Positions 44,189-52,586 are shown, counted from the stretch's first letter. The stretch is DNA of 64,000 bases from Elusimicrobiales bacterium (GCA_041651175.1 JBAZJT010000014.1:17353-81352); one strand, 5' to 3'. Notes: generated by a model not told the origin, from the letters alone. Numbers and translations: made by a program.

Positions 44189-44656
44189 TCAGCACCGGTT
44201 TTTGAGATTGCGTTCCATTTCACGGTCGCTTTCCCTGCGCCTTGCCGACTCGCGCTTGTCCGGCGCTTTTTTTCCGCGCGCCACCGCCAGCTTCACCTTC
44301 GCCCAGCCGCGCTTGAAATACACTTCCAGCGGAATCAGCGAATTGCCTTTTATCCTGAACTCGGTTTCCAGCCGGCGCAGTTCGGACGCATTAAGCAGCA
44401 GCCTGCGCGTGCGCACCGGGTCTATGCTGGTGACGTGATTGAACTCGTAAGGCGATATGTGCATGTTGTAAAGCAGGGCCTGTCCGTCCTCCACGCGCGC
44501 GAAGCTGCCCTCTATGCGCGCCTGGCGCAGCCGCAGCGACTTGACCTCCGCGCCCTGAAGGGACAGGCCGGCCTCGAAGGTCTCCGCGACGTGAAACTCG
44601 TGCAGAGCCTTGCGGTTGGTGGCCACGGATATATCGCCTTTTATTTCCTTTGCCAT
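44189..44656 (-). CDS. smpB: SsrA-binding protein SmpB
   Basis: The protein has 155 residues. DISVATNRKALHEFHVAET, LQGAEVKSLR and RPLLLNASE-like RRLLLNASEL mark SmpB. The C-terminal tail is basic, as needed to enter the decoding channel. It delivers tmRNA to stalled ribosomes. A TAGAAT at about 44687-44692 may be the -10, giving a leader of about 30 bases without a Shine-Dalgarno. Confidence 0.93.
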   Translation of the reverse strand: MAKEIKGDISVATNRKALHEFHVAETFEAGLSLQGAEVKSLRLRQARIEGSFARVEDGQALLYNMHISPYEFNHVTSIDPVRTRRLLLNASELRRLETEFRIKGNSLIPLEVYFKRGWAKVKLAVARGKKAPDKRESARRRESDREMERNLKNRC

Positions 44657-44714
44657 AAAACAGTTGAACAAAACCGGAGCTTTATTCTACAATTTTGGAA
44701 GCCGTAGTGTTTTA

Positions 44715-44797
44715 GGGCGGGTGGCGGAAAGGCAGACGCGTACGGCTCAGGACCGTATGGACGAAAGTCCTTGAGGGTTCAAGTCCCTCCTCGCCCA
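44715..44797 (+). tRNA. tRNA-Leu (anticodon CAG)
   Basis: The acceptor arm GGGCGGG pairs with CTCGCCC, followed by discriminator A. The anticodon stem-loop TACGG CTCAGGA CCGTA gives CAG. A long variable arm is present and the T arm has GGTTCAAGTCC. CCA is not encoded (ACG follows), so a CCA-adding enzyme is needed. Confidence 0.93.
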
Positions 44798-44828
44798 CGC
44801 AGTACTACACCGCATGACCATAACGACG

Positions 44829-44857
44829 TTGACGCATGCGGCAATGGAGCATAAACT
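44829..44857 (+). promoter_or_regulatory. promoter of the major pilin gene
   Basis: -35 TTGACG (44829-44834), a 17-base spacer and -10 TAAACT (44852-44857). The leader of about 70 bases contains a small GGGGCC-GCAA-GGCCC hairpin and ends in AAGGAGG. Confidence 0.7.
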
Positions 44858-44933
44858 ATAGTGGGGCCGCAAGGCCCGGCGCGCGGATATCATATATCAT
44901 TAACTTTCCGCGACGCGAACCAAGGAGGCAGTT

Positions 44934-45395
44934 ATGAAAAAGACAGGAACATCCGCAGCATGGGGCTTCACGCTGATAGAGCTTATGATAGTCGTTGCCA
45001 TTATCGGCATTCTGGCGATGGTGGCGGTCCCCAAGTTCGCGGATCTCATCAACAAATCAAAGGAAGGCGCGACCAAGGGCAGCCTCGGCGCCGTCCGCGC
45101 CGCGCTGACGGTGTATTACGGCGACCAGGAGGGCCAGTATCCGGTTGACAACTTGGCCTCCCTGACCACAAACGCCAAATACCTGGACAGCATACCGCAG
45201 TCCAAGACGCCGCCCATGCATACCGACAGCAGTGCGGTGAATGCGACCGGCTCCGCTACCAATGTTTCCGATGCCAACGGCTGGGCCTACAACAACATGC
45301 GTACCGAGACAGGGGCGTTCAGCTGGGGCACGTTGCTTGTCAACTGCTCGCATACCAACAGCAAGGGCGAGCGTTGGACCGCCATCGGACTGTAA
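44934..45395 (+). CDS. major type IV pilin (GspG-like prepilin)
   Basis: The protein has 153 residues. An 11-residue leader ending in Gly precedes FTLIELMIVVAIIGILAMVA, with Glu5 of the mature protein. The rest (SLGAVRAALTVYYGDQEGQYP) is like G-type pilins/pseudopilins. A strong AAGGAGG lies five bases before the ATG and a strong terminator follows, as expected for an abundant structural protein. It is 34 kb from the assembly operon but right beside its peptidase pilD. Confidence 0.88.
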   Translation: MKKTGTSAAWGFTLIELMIVVAIIGILAMVAVPKFADLINKSKEGATKGSLGAVRAALTVYYGDQEGQYPVDNLASLTTNAKYLDSIPQSKTPPMHTDSSAVNATGSATNVSDANGWAYNNMRTETGAFSWGTLLVNCSHTNSKGERWTAIGL

Positions 45396-45411
45396 CAGTC
45401 TCAGGATTGAG

Positions 45412-45444
45412 AAACAGCCCCGCTTGCGCGGGGCTGTTTTTTTT
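45412..45444 (+). terminator. intrinsic terminator of the pilin gene
   Basis: A 12-bp stem AAACAGCCCCGC / GCGGGGCTGTTT with loop TTGC; the T-run reaches eight. Confidence 0.9.
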
Positions 45445-45468
45445 GTGCGGGCTGCCGCCGGATTTCGG

Positions 45469-45474
45469 TATAAT
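45469..45474 (+). promoter_or_regulatory. TATAAT -10 element, leaderless start of pilD
   Basis: TATAAT, six bases (ATAGCC) and the pilD ATG. No Shine-Dalgarno and no clear -35. Confidence 0.65.
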
Positions 45475-45480
45475 ATAGCC

Positions 45481-46263
45481 ATGGAATACTTCATAAGCGC
45501 ATGCGTCGGGTTGGGGATAGGCAGTTTTCTGAACGTCTGCATTCACAGAATGCCCAGGGAGCAATCCGTGGTGAAACCGCGCTCGCGCTGTCCGGCCTGC
45601 GGCGCGCAAATCCGCTGGTACGACAATATCCCGCTGCTGAGCTTTGCGCTGCTGCGCGCGAAATGCAGGGACTGCAAGGCTCCCATCTCCTGGCGCTACC
45701 CGCTGGTGGAGGCGATATGCGGCGCAGCCACCGTGACGTTCATGCACCGCCACATGAGTTCCCCGCCGTGGCTGGCGGTAAGCCTGGTTGCGGTTTACGC
45801 GATAATCGCGCTTTCCTTCATAGATATTGACGAGATGATTATCCCGGACGAACTTTCGCTGGGAATGGCGGCTTTGGGGCTTGTCTTTTTCTGGGCCAAT
45901 CCCAATTTCCACGGCGCGGTATGGCAGAAATTTTTGCAATCGCTGGGCGGGGCGGCCTGCGGCTTCGGGCTGATGTGGGCGATAGCGGCGGCGGGGGAGA
46001 TGATTTTCAAAAAAGAGGCCATGGGCGGCGGCGATATCAAGCTGATGGCCGGGCTTGGCGCGCTGCTGGGCTGGCAGGGGGTTTTCTCCACGCTTATGAT
46101 AGGCTCTTTTCTGGGCGCGTTGTGGGGGCTGGCGCTGCTGCTTTCAAAACGGCTGGGAAGGGAGCAGCCCATTCCCTTCGGCCCGTTTCTGGGGCTGGCT
46201 GGGATTGTCAATCTCTACAGCCTTGTGCCGCTGTCTGCATTTATAATCGGAGCCAACGGATGA
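45481..46263 (+). CDS. pilD: prepilin peptidase / N-methyltransferase
   Basis: The protein has 260 residues. The N-terminal GIGSFLNVCIHRMP and the zinc site Cys37/Cys40 with Cys62/Cys65 mark the bifunctional A24 family. Catalytic aspartates are in FIDIDEMIIPDEL and GGGDIKLMAGLGA. It cleaves and methylates the prepilins at 10319 and 44934 in the inner membrane. The stop overlaps the next start. Confidence 0.93.
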   Translation: MEYFISACVGLGIGSFLNVCIHRMPREQSVVKPRSRCPACGAQIRWYDNIPLLSFALLRAKCRDCKAPISWRYPLVEAICGAATVTFMHRHMSSPPWLAVSLVAVYAIIALSFIDIDEMIIPDELSLGMAALGLVFFWANPNFHGAVWQKFLQSLGGAACGFGLMWAIAAAGEMIFKKEAMGGGDIKLMAGLGALLGWQGVFSTLMIGSFLGALWGLALLLSKRLGREQPIPFGPFLGLAGIVNLYSLVPLSAFIIGANG

Positions 46264-46841
46264 AAAAAAACTCCCGCGAGCGCGAGGAGTTCCTGGCCCT
46301 GGCGTTTTATTACGCCATGAAGGCGCACGAATCCCAGTTCCGCAAAAGCACCGGCAGGCCGTATATAGAGCATCCTGTGCGCGCGGCGGCGATTTTGCTG
46401 GAGATGGGCGTCTCGGAGCGGCTGGTGGCGGCGGGTTTTCTGCACGACACTCTGGAGGACACCCGCGCTTCGTTGGATGAGATTCAGCGTTTTTTCGGTC
46501 CCGCCGTGGCCGGCTACGTGAAAGCCGTTACCGAGGATAAATCGCTTGACTGGGAAACCCGCAAAGCCCGCACCATAAAACATCTGGCAAAAGCGGACAG
46601 GGATGTGCTGCTGCTCTCGCTGGCCGACAAGCTGGACAATATCCGCTCCATCGCGCAGGACCACAGCCATTGCGGAGACGAGATATGGCGCAGATTCGTG
46701 CGCCCGAAGGAAAAGCAGGAATGGTATTACCGCTCGCTGGCGCGGGTATTTGCAAAACGGCTTCCCAAACTGCCGCAAGGCGCGGAATTTGACAGCCTTG
46801 TTAAAACCGTCTTTGGACAACCGCTTTGCTCCCCGCGGTGA
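46260..46841 (+). CDS. HD-domain hydrolase, RelA/SpoT HD-like
   Basis: The protein has 193 residues and its ATG overlaps the pilD stop. IEHPVRAAAILLEMG, LVAAGFLHDTLEDT (HD pair) and LLLSLADKLDNIRSIA are the HD_4 motifs of RelA/SpoT hydrolases. There is no synthetase or TGS domain, so it is a stand-alone HD protein, possibly a small ppGpp hydrolase (MESH1-like) or another nucleotide phosphohydrolase. Confidence 0.75.
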   Translation: MKKNSREREEFLALAFYYAMKAHESQFRKSTGRPYIEHPVRAAAILLEMGVSERLVAAGFLHDTLEDTRASLDEIQRFFGPAVAGYVKAVTEDKSLDWETRKARTIKHLAKADRDVLLLSLADKLDNIRSIAQDHSHCGDEIWRRFVRPKEKQEWYYRSLARVFAKRLPKLPQGAEFDSLVKTVFGQPLCSPR

Positions 46842-46960
46842 ATTTTCGGAACAGCGCGTTTCCCGCAGCCGGGCAGCGGAATTCTGCGGCAATCGGCGGG
46901 ACACTCCCTCGCAAAACTTTCCTTGACGCGCCGGGCGGGTGATTTTCCGGCAGAAACAAG

Positions 46961-47362
46961 TTACGGTTTCCGGCGGAATTGTTTGATTTCCGAGCGGAGT
47001 TTTTTGTTTTCCAGCCGGCGCAGCTTTGAGGCGCGGGTGGGTTTTGTGGATATTCTGCCGCGCGGAGGGCGCAGCGCGCGCGCTATCAGCCCGCGCAGGC
47101 GGGCGCGGGCGGCGCGGCGGTTCTGCTCCTGTGTCCGGTATTCGGAGGCGGATATTATTATGTCGCCGCCGGCGGCGAGCCTGTTTCCCGCCAAAATGGC
47201 AATCCGCTCCGCCGCCTCGCGCGGCAGCCCCGACAGCGCCGGCGAAAAGCGCAACTGCACCGCAGTGGCGGTTTTGTTGACATTCTGTCCGCCATGCCCG
47301 CCGCTTCTTATGAATTTCTCCTCCACACAGCCCGGAGGGAGAAAAAAGTCCTCTTGTGCCAT
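46961..47362 (-). CDS. arfB: alternative ribosome-rescue factor / class I release factor domain protein ArfB
   Basis: The protein has 133 residues. FIRSGGHGGQNVNKTATAVQ carries the GGQ catalytic loop, and the basic C-terminus KLRRLENKKLRSEIKQFRRK is the ArfB/YaeJ tail that enters an empty mRNA channel. It lacks the codon-recognition domains of RF1/RF2. With smpB also present, two ribosome-rescue routes are encoded within 3 kb. Confidence 0.9.
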   Translation of the reverse strand: MAQEDFFLPPGCVEEKFIRSGGHGGQNVNKTATAVQLRFSPALSGLPREAAERIAILAGNRLAAGGDIIISASEYRTQEQNRRAARARLRGLIARALRPPRGRISTKPTRASKLRRLENKKLRSEIKQFRRKP

Positions 47363-47368
47363 CAGATT

Positions 47369-47374
47369 ATGCTA
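47369..47374 (-). promoter_or_regulatory. TAGCAT -10 element, leaderless start of arfB
   Basis: On the minus strand TAGCAT, then AATCTG, then ATG. It sits between the gene and the palindromic element upstream. Confidence 0.5.
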
Positions 47375-47381
47375 GCAAAAT

Positions 47382-47577
47382 GCGCGGGCGCTTCTCATTG
47401 AACCCGGATTGTGCAATAGACAGCGGGGACCGGGACGGTGGATGGCGGGGACAGTTCGACGTAAAATTTCTCGCTGATAGCCGCAGCTATCGGCGAGAAA
47501 TTTTACACGGAAATGTCCCGCCAGTCGCCGTCTAATCCCGCTACTCTATTGCACAATCCGGGCTGAAGCGCCCGCGC
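47382..47577. repeat. nested palindrome: MITE-like element inside a terminator hairpin
   Basis: An outer stem GCGCGGGCGCTTC (47382-47394) / GAAGCGCCCGCGC (47565-47577), followed on the minus strand by ATTTT, looks like the terminator of the gene ending at 47597. Within its loop lies a 161-bp imperfect palindrome (47403-47563) with ends CCCGGATTGTGCAATAGA and its complement and inner arms GTAAAATTTCTCGC. TGAA borders it on both sides (47399-47402, 47564-47567), like a 4-bp target duplication. Confidence 0.65.
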
Positions 47578-47596
47578 GCGATTGAGCCTTTCCGCC

Positions 47597-48643
47597 TTAC
47601 GCCGGCTTGTCGGCGCCGGGGGACTTTTTCTCGTCGCTGGCGGACTTGTCGCCGTCTTCAGTGTCAGAGGCCGGCGCAGGCTCCGCCTGCTCGCCGTTGT
47701 CGGACGCCGGCGGCGCTGAAATATCCGTTCGCGTGTCCGCGCCATCGGCATTGCCGCTGCCGGGTGCGGGGTTGTCTCTGTCCGGTCCGGGTTGCGGCCG
47801 GGCGGGCGCGGCGGCGCCTTTGTCCGCGTCGTTGTTAATGCCGGTATTGACGGCGGCAGGCGGTATGGCCTGGGGAGGCGCATTGATAGTCGTTACCGGC
47901 CCGGAGGCAGGCGCGGATGCGGGGACGGAGGCCTCTTTGGCGGCGTCTTTTTTCCTGTCCGCGCGCAGTTCCCGGCGCAAAGCATTTTCCCTGGCGTTGA
48001 GCCGCCTGCGGTCTTTTTCCGAGATGCCGCCGTACTGCCTGGCCCCGTCCGCGCTCTCGTGCTTGCGGATGGCGGCTTCCTTCGCTTTGAGCTTGGCGGC
48101 TTCTTCCTTTGTTATCCGGCTTTCCCTGACGGCGTGGTTGATGGCGGCGTTTTCATTATGCGTCCGGCGGTTAACCTCGGTGTGGCGGGGATGTTCCCTG
48201 TTCCAGACGGGATGCGCGGCGGCATGTCCGTGATGCGGGGGCATGGCATGAATGCGGCCCTGAGCGGGACCAGCTGTCGCCGTGCCGCTGCTGGTATGTA
48301 CGCCAGTCCTGTTTACATTTGAAACCGGGGCGGAATGCTTTTCCTTGTTCATTTCCCTGTGGATGCGTTCCTGCCGCAAGTGCCTCTGTTCCCGCATCTC
48401 GGCGCGGATGGCCTCGTGCCGTTCATGGCGGCGGGTGCGCTGCTCCGCCATTCTTTCGGCAAACTGGCGTTTTCTGGCTTCCGCGTCCGCCGCCGTCTGC
48501 CGGGGGCGCTGATGCTGCCGGTTCGCCTGGCGGACGGCCTGAGGCCTGCGCTGTTGCTGCTTGCTGGAATTGTCCTGCTGCGCCGCGGCCAGCGCCGCCG
48601 ATAATACAATTGCGGCTGCCGCTGCCATTATAAAACTTTTCAT
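47597..48643 (-). CDS. secreted His/Arg-rich low-complexity protein
   Basis: The protein has 348 residues. A clear signal peptide (MKSFIMAAAAAIVLSAALAA) and GGAGGGAAT before the ATG support it as real. Three compositional zones follow: about 22-100 rich in Arg/Gln/His/Glu (charged helix such as RHERHEAIRAEMREQRHLRQ), about 100-170 rich in His/Pro, and about 225-348 rich in Pro/Ala/Asp and acidic at the end. No known domain. It could be a periplasmic metal-binding, chaperone-like or cell-wall associated protein. None of these can be shown. Confidence 0.6.
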   Translation of the reverse strand: MKSFIMAAAAAIVLSAALAAAQQDNSSKQQQRRPQAVRQANRQHQRPRQTAADAEARKRQFAERMAEQRTRRHERHEAIRAEMREQRHLRQERIHREMNKEKHSAPVSNVNRTGVHTSSGTATAGPAQGRIHAMPPHHGHAAAHPVWNREHPRHTEVNRRTHNENAAINHAVRESRITKEEAAKLKAKEAAIRKHESADGARQYGGISEKDRRRLNARENALRRELRADRKKDAAKEASVPASAPASGPVTTINAPPQAIPPAAVNTGINNDADKGAAAPARPQPGPDRDNPAPGSGNADGADTRTDISAPPASDNGEQAEPAPASDTEDGDKSASDEKKSPGADKPA

Positions 48644-48712
48644 ATTCCCTCCGGTTTTGGCCCTTCATTCTTTAGACGCCGTGGCGCGCGCCAAAGTTCC
48701 ATGCAAAAATGC

Positions 48713-48718
48713 TATTCT
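48713..48718 (+). promoter_or_regulatory. TATTCT -10 element, leaderless start of the AI-2E family gene
   Basis: TATTCT, then GCCACT, then the ATG at 48725. Six-base spacing, no Shine-Dalgarno. Confidence 0.5.
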
Positions 48719-48724
48719 GCCACT

Positions 48725-49702
48725 ATGACTCTGGCGACGAAAATATCGTATGCGCTGATGGCCTCGTTGCTGCTGGCGCTGGTGGTCTTCCACATGGGCC
48801 ATGTGCTGCTGGCGGCGCTGTTTGCCTTCATGCTGACCGGGGCGGCGTTCAAACTGCTGAAACCCTATTTCTCCCCCGGCATGGCGCGCAGGATTGCGGT
48901 TGCCGTGTTTTTCGTGCTGTTGATAGTGGTGTCTTTCGTTTTTCTGCGTTTTGTCAAAACGACACTGGTAACGTTGCCCACCATAATGGCGCGCGCGCTG
49001 CCGCAGGTTACCGCCATCGCCCAGACATACGGAGTGGACCTGCCGTTTGAGGATGTGCAGGGCCTGCAGGAACTTATACACAGCAAAATGATGGGCAACG
49101 CGCTGGCGATAACAAAGATGAGCACCTCCGCCACGCGGGAGATTTTCCATATATTCATCGGCATAGTGGCGGCGGCGCTGTTTTTCATGAGCGGCAAGGC
49201 GCCGGAGTACAAGAACAACCTGTTTGATGCCGTCCGCGCCGAAACCAACAAGCGCATCCGCAAATTCATGGCCAGCTTTGAAAAAGTGTTCGGCGCGCAG
49301 ATAGTCATATCCGCCATCAACACCGCGCTGACCGCGCTGTTTATCTATTTCATAGGAATGCCGCATGTGATTTTCCTGGCGACAATGACCTTTACAATAG
49401 GAATAATGCCCATAGTCGGAAACCTGGTAACCAACACCGTCATAGTGATAACCGCGCTGGGCATGTCGCTCCACGCAGCGCTGTTTGCTCTCGTGTTCCT
49501 GGTCAGCATCCACAAGCTGGAGTATTTCCTCAACAGCCGCATCATAGGCTCCAACATAGATATGCCGATGTGGCAGATGCTGATGGCGATATTCGTAGGC
49601 GATGTCATGCTGGGCATACCCGGCATAATGCTGGCTCCGGCGATACTGCATTACGTCAAAAGCGAGCTTCAGGCCATACCGGTAAACAGGGAACAGGCCT
49701 GA
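48725..49702 (+). CDS. AI-2E family transporter (PerM/YdiK-like)
   Basis: The protein has 325 residues with about seven or eight helices. ITALGMSLHAALFALVFLVS, LEYFLNSRIIGSNIDMPMWQ and GIPGIMLAPAILHYVK are conserved features of the AI-2E transporter family. Family members move diverse solutes, and real AI-2 transport is shown for only a few, so the substrate is unknown. Confidence 0.82.
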   Translation: MTLATKISYALMASLLLALVVFHMGHVLLAALFAFMLTGAAFKLLKPYFSPGMARRIAVAVFFVLLIVVSFVFLRFVKTTLVTLPTIMARALPQVTAIAQTYGVDLPFEDVQGLQELIHSKMMGNALAITKMSTSATREIFHIFIGIVAAALFFMSGKAPEYKNNLFDAVRAETNKRIRKFMASFEKVFGAQIVISAINTALTALFIYFIGMPHVIFLATMTFTIGIMPIVGNLVTNTVIVITALGMSLHAALFALVFLVSIHKLEYFLNSRIIGSNIDMPMWQMLMAIFVGDVMLGIPGIMLAPAILHYVKSELQAIPVNREQA

Positions 49703-49706
49703 TGGC

Positions 49707-49735
49707 TTGGCAGGAAGGCCCAAAATCCATAGAAT
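49707..49735 (+). promoter_or_regulatory. leaderless promoter of the SIS gene
   Basis: -35 TTGGCA (49707-49712), a 17-base spacer, -10 TAGAAT (49730-49735), six bases, then ATG at 49742. The best-formed example of the leaderless pattern. Confidence 0.75.
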
Positions 49736-49741
49736 TGAAGA

Positions 49742-50746
49742 ATGAATCACAAAGACACGCTTACCTGGAAGGACATTCACGAAATTCCCTCGCTGCTTGA
49801 CGGTTTTTCCCGCTCCGCGCCCCGCGCGCTGGAGGGGAGCATACTCAAATCCGACGACAATTCGGTTTATCTTATAGGCAGGGGCAGTTCCGGCAACGCC
49901 ACCCTGTTTGCGAAATACATATGGGAGGCTTATGCCGGCGTGCGCGCGGATTTTGCGCATCCGCATGCGATATTCGAGGCGCGCAAGCCGCTGGATTTTT
50001 CAGGCAAGGCGGTGTGGGCTTTTTCCCAGTCCGGGCAGAGCACGGATATAATTGAATGCCTGCGCCGGCTAAAAGGCTGGGGCGCGCGCGGCGTGGCCGT
50101 TACCAACGAGCCGGACAATTCAGTCAACAAGCTGGCCGCGCTGGCGGAGCGGCATATACTGCTGTCCTCCTCGCGGGAGACGGTGGTGGCCGCCACCAAG
50201 AGCTTTTCGCTGCAACTGTGGCTGTGCCTGTGGGCGGCCAGCCTGTGGTCGGGCTGTTTCAGCGAGGGGGATTTCTCCGCCGCGACGGCGCGGATTGCGC
50301 GTATGCTGGAAAACGAGGACAGCATGGATTTCGGCTGGCTGGACGATTTGCGCTCCGCTCCGGCGGCTGCTTTCGTGGGCAGGGGGCCGTTTTATGCGGT
50401 GGCGGCGGACGCCGCGCTTAAATTCCGCGAAATGGCGCAGACCCACGTCAGCGCCTATTCCGCGGCGGAATTCCTGCACGGCCCCATAGGCGCGCACGGC
50501 AGCAGGGATATGGTGGCGCTGCTGTCTCCGTCGCGCAAGCTGCCGGATGATCTGGAAAAAGTGCGCGACGCGCTGTCGGAGCGGGGGACTGTGTTCAAAA
50601 TCCTTTCCGCCGATGGCGCAAACGCGCCTTTTGACGCGCTTGCGCTGGATACGGAGCTTAAGCTGGCGGCGGTCCGTTTAGCCGTCGTAAAGAACCTGGA
50701 CCCCGACAGGCCCCGGGGCCTTAAAAAAGTTACGCCGACTATTTGA
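49742..50746 (+). CDS. double-SIS sugar isomerase/deaminase (AgaS/GlmS C-terminal type)
   Basis: The protein has 334 residues. First SIS domain: LIGRGSSGNATLFAKYI, AFSQSGQSTDIIECLR and ETVVAATKSFSLQL. Second: FVGRGPFYAVAADAALKFRE and SAAEFLHGPIGAHG. The C-terminal NLDPDRPRGLKKVT is the family tail. It lacks the glutaminase domain of GlmS, so it probably acts as an amino-sugar-phosphate isomerase or deaminase, or as a regulator. Confidence 0.8.
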   Translation: MNHKDTLTWKDIHEIPSLLDGFSRSAPRALEGSILKSDDNSVYLIGRGSSGNATLFAKYIWEAYAGVRADFAHPHAIFEARKPLDFSGKAVWAFSQSGQSTDIIECLRRLKGWGARGVAVTNEPDNSVNKLAALAERHILLSSSRETVVAATKSFSLQLWLCLWAASLWSGCFSEGDFSAATARIARMLENEDSMDFGWLDDLRSAPAAAFVGRGPFYAVAADAALKFREMAQTHVSAYSAAEFLHGPIGAHGSRDMVALLSPSRKLPDDLEKVRDALSERGTVFKILSADGANAPFDALALDTELKLAAVRLAVVKNLDPDRPRGLKKVTPTI

Positions 50747-50834
50747 CGGCTCTCCCCCGGTCTTTGGCCTGCGCGGACGCGGCGGGATGCTTCCCGGCAA
50801 AAGAGTGTGAACGGATTCTTATGAGCTTGCTGCT

Positions 50835-52574
50835 GTGATACCGTTTTGTCTGCTGTGCGGCTTTTTGGTTCTGCTGGCGGCGGTTTCCGCGCCGCTGGCG
50901 GCCTTTGCGGAATACGCCGCCGCGCGCGCGCAATGCTGCCGCGATAAAACCTCCAAAATAAACACGGTGGCGGTTGTGGTGCTGGCGGGATTCGCCTTCT
51001 GCCTGATATATCTTTACACCGCAAATCAGGCGGCCCCCTTCAATACCTTCCTGTTCCCCCAGGAAGCGCAGTTCAGCGATTATTTTGACATAACCACCTG
51101 GCATCCCCCGCGCTTCTATTATTTCCCGTTCGGCTTCGCCGTGGTGGACCTGTTTGTTGCCATCCAGAAGGATACAGGGCTTATGTATTTCCTGGTTATC
51201 TTCATGTCCTTTTTCGTGTTGTATTCATGGCAGTATCTGAAAGACGGCGATACGGCGGGCGGAATCCGGAATGTGATAATACTCTCCTTTTTTACCTTTC
51301 CGTTCCTGTTCGTGATGGACAGGGCCAATTTTGAGACTTTCGTCTACATGTTTCTGGCGCTGTTTTTATGGTTTTACCGCAAGAACAACACAATGCTCGC
51401 CGCGGTTTTTCTGGGCTGCGCCATAGCCATGAAGCTGTTCCCGGCGGTGTTTCTGGTTCTGTTTCTGGCCGACAGGAAATACAGGGAGGCCGCCCTGGCT
51501 GCCGCCATGGTGCCGGCGCTGTGGCTGCTTTCGCTGCTTACCGTGCCGACTTTTCAAGGACAGGTTACCGCAAGCCTTGCCAGAATGCTGCGCGAACAGC
51601 CGATTTACGTGCTTGACATGATAATAGGCGACGGCGGGCTTGATTTCGGCCATTCGTTTTTCGGGATGCTGAAAACGCTGCTGCAATACGCGGGGCTTAA
51701 CAGCTATGCGATGTCCGCGTCGCTGATGAAGCCGTACGCGATTTTCTGCCTGGAGTTTTTCGCCATGGCAGCCGTTTTCGTGATATGGCGGGAAAAAACG
51801 CTGTGGAAAAGGGTTGCTCTGCTGGTGTTATCCATGAACGCCCTGCCTTTCGTGTCCGCGGATTACAAGCTGATTCACTTTTTTCTGCCGATGTACCTTT
51901 ATTTCACCGACGACAGCGAGGATAAGGCATCCCCCGCCTATGCCGTCCTGTTCGGGCTGCTGCTTGTGCCCAAACGCTACTATTTTTCGGATATCAAATT
52001 ATACGGCGGCAATCTGATAGACCCGGTTCTGATGCTGGTCATGGCCCTGCTTATAATGTGCGCCGGCGGCGCGCCCTGGGGCCTGCGCGCGCGGCTGCGC
52101 GCTGCCGCGCTGGCTGTTGTGGCCGGCATCGCGCTGCTGCTGTGTGTTCCCGCGCCGGCGGCGAAACTGCTGGACAGGGTGTTCCCGCCGCCGGGACCGG
52201 ATTCGGTGAGCATCAGGGGCGCGGACCTCAAACATGCCCTGCTAATCAGCGGCTGGGGGGAAATGCAGAACGACAAGCTCTGGATGCGCCGCGTCGCCAG
52301 GGCGCAGTTTATGACCGGCCCCAGGGGGCAGATGACCATGCTGGCGCAGACGCCGGATGCGCTGGTTCCGTGCAACGCGACTTTTTTCATAAACGAGCGG
52401 CAGATAGGCGTTTTCCCCATAGCCCGGCCCGGATACGTGCGCGTGCAGGCGCGAAATATACCGCCCGGACGGCTGGTAATACTCACCATCAGCCTGGACA
52501 AGGTTATTGACGTAACCACTGCTGGGCGGCGCAAGCAGCTTGGCCTGCTCGTGCACAACATAGAATTTTTTTGA
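50835..52574 (+). CDS. GT87/DUF2029-like membrane glycosyltransferase with C-terminal beta domain
   Basis: The protein has 579 residues from a GTG (start uncertain). About eleven helices occur. MDRANFETFVYMFLALFLW and AVFLGCAIAMKLFPAVFLVL correspond to the conserved loop and helix of GT87 (PimE-like) mannosyltransferases. After residue about 450 a soluble, mostly beta C-terminal domain follows (GWGEMQNDKLWMRRVARAQF through PPGRLVILTISLDKV), which may bind carbohydrate. Not in an obvious operon. The next gene has its own promoter. Confidence 0.62.
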   Translation: MIPFCLLCGFLVLLAAVSAPLAAFAEYAAARAQCCRDKTSKINTVAVVVLAGFAFCLIYLYTANQAAPFNTFLFPQEAQFSDYFDITTWHPPRFYYFPFGFAVVDLFVAIQKDTGLMYFLVIFMSFFVLYSWQYLKDGDTAGGIRNVIILSFFTFPFLFVMDRANFETFVYMFLALFLWFYRKNNTMLAAVFLGCAIAMKLFPAVFLVLFLADRKYREAALAAAMVPALWLLSLLTVPTFQGQVTASLARMLREQPIYVLDMIIGDGGLDFGHSFFGMLKTLLQYAGLNSYAMSASLMKPYAIFCLEFFAMAAVFVIWREKTLWKRVALLVLSMNALPFVSADYKLIHFFLPMYLYFTDDSEDKASPAYAVLFGLLLVPKRYYFSDIKLYGGNLIDPVLMLVMALLIMCAGGAPWGLRARLRAAALAVVAGIALLLCVPAPAAKLLDRVFPPPGPDSVSIRGADLKHALLISGWGEMQNDKLWMRRVARAQFMTGPRGQMTMLAQTPDALVPCNATFFINERQIGVFPIARPGYVRVQARNIPPGRLVILTISLDKVIDVTTAGRRKQLGLLVHNIEFF

Positions 52575-52580
52575 TAGACT
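52575..52580 (+). promoter_or_regulatory. TAGACT -10 element, leaderless start of recN
   Basis: TAGACT, then TTCGCC, then the recN ATG. It overlaps the end of the GT87-like coding region. Confidence 0.5.
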
Positions 52581-52586
52581 TTCGCC

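Noticed and set aside
44176..44223. Earlier ATG at 44223 for the tandem GT-C paralogue
   Set aside because: It lies inside smpB, has no ribosome site, and the start at 44175 gives exactly the length and N-terminus of its paralogue.
47403..47563. Long palindrome as a riboswitch or structured RNA
   Set aside because: Both arms are near-complementary over the whole length, it has target-duplication-like flanks and it lies outside any leader in the right orientation. A transposable element end-pair is simpler.
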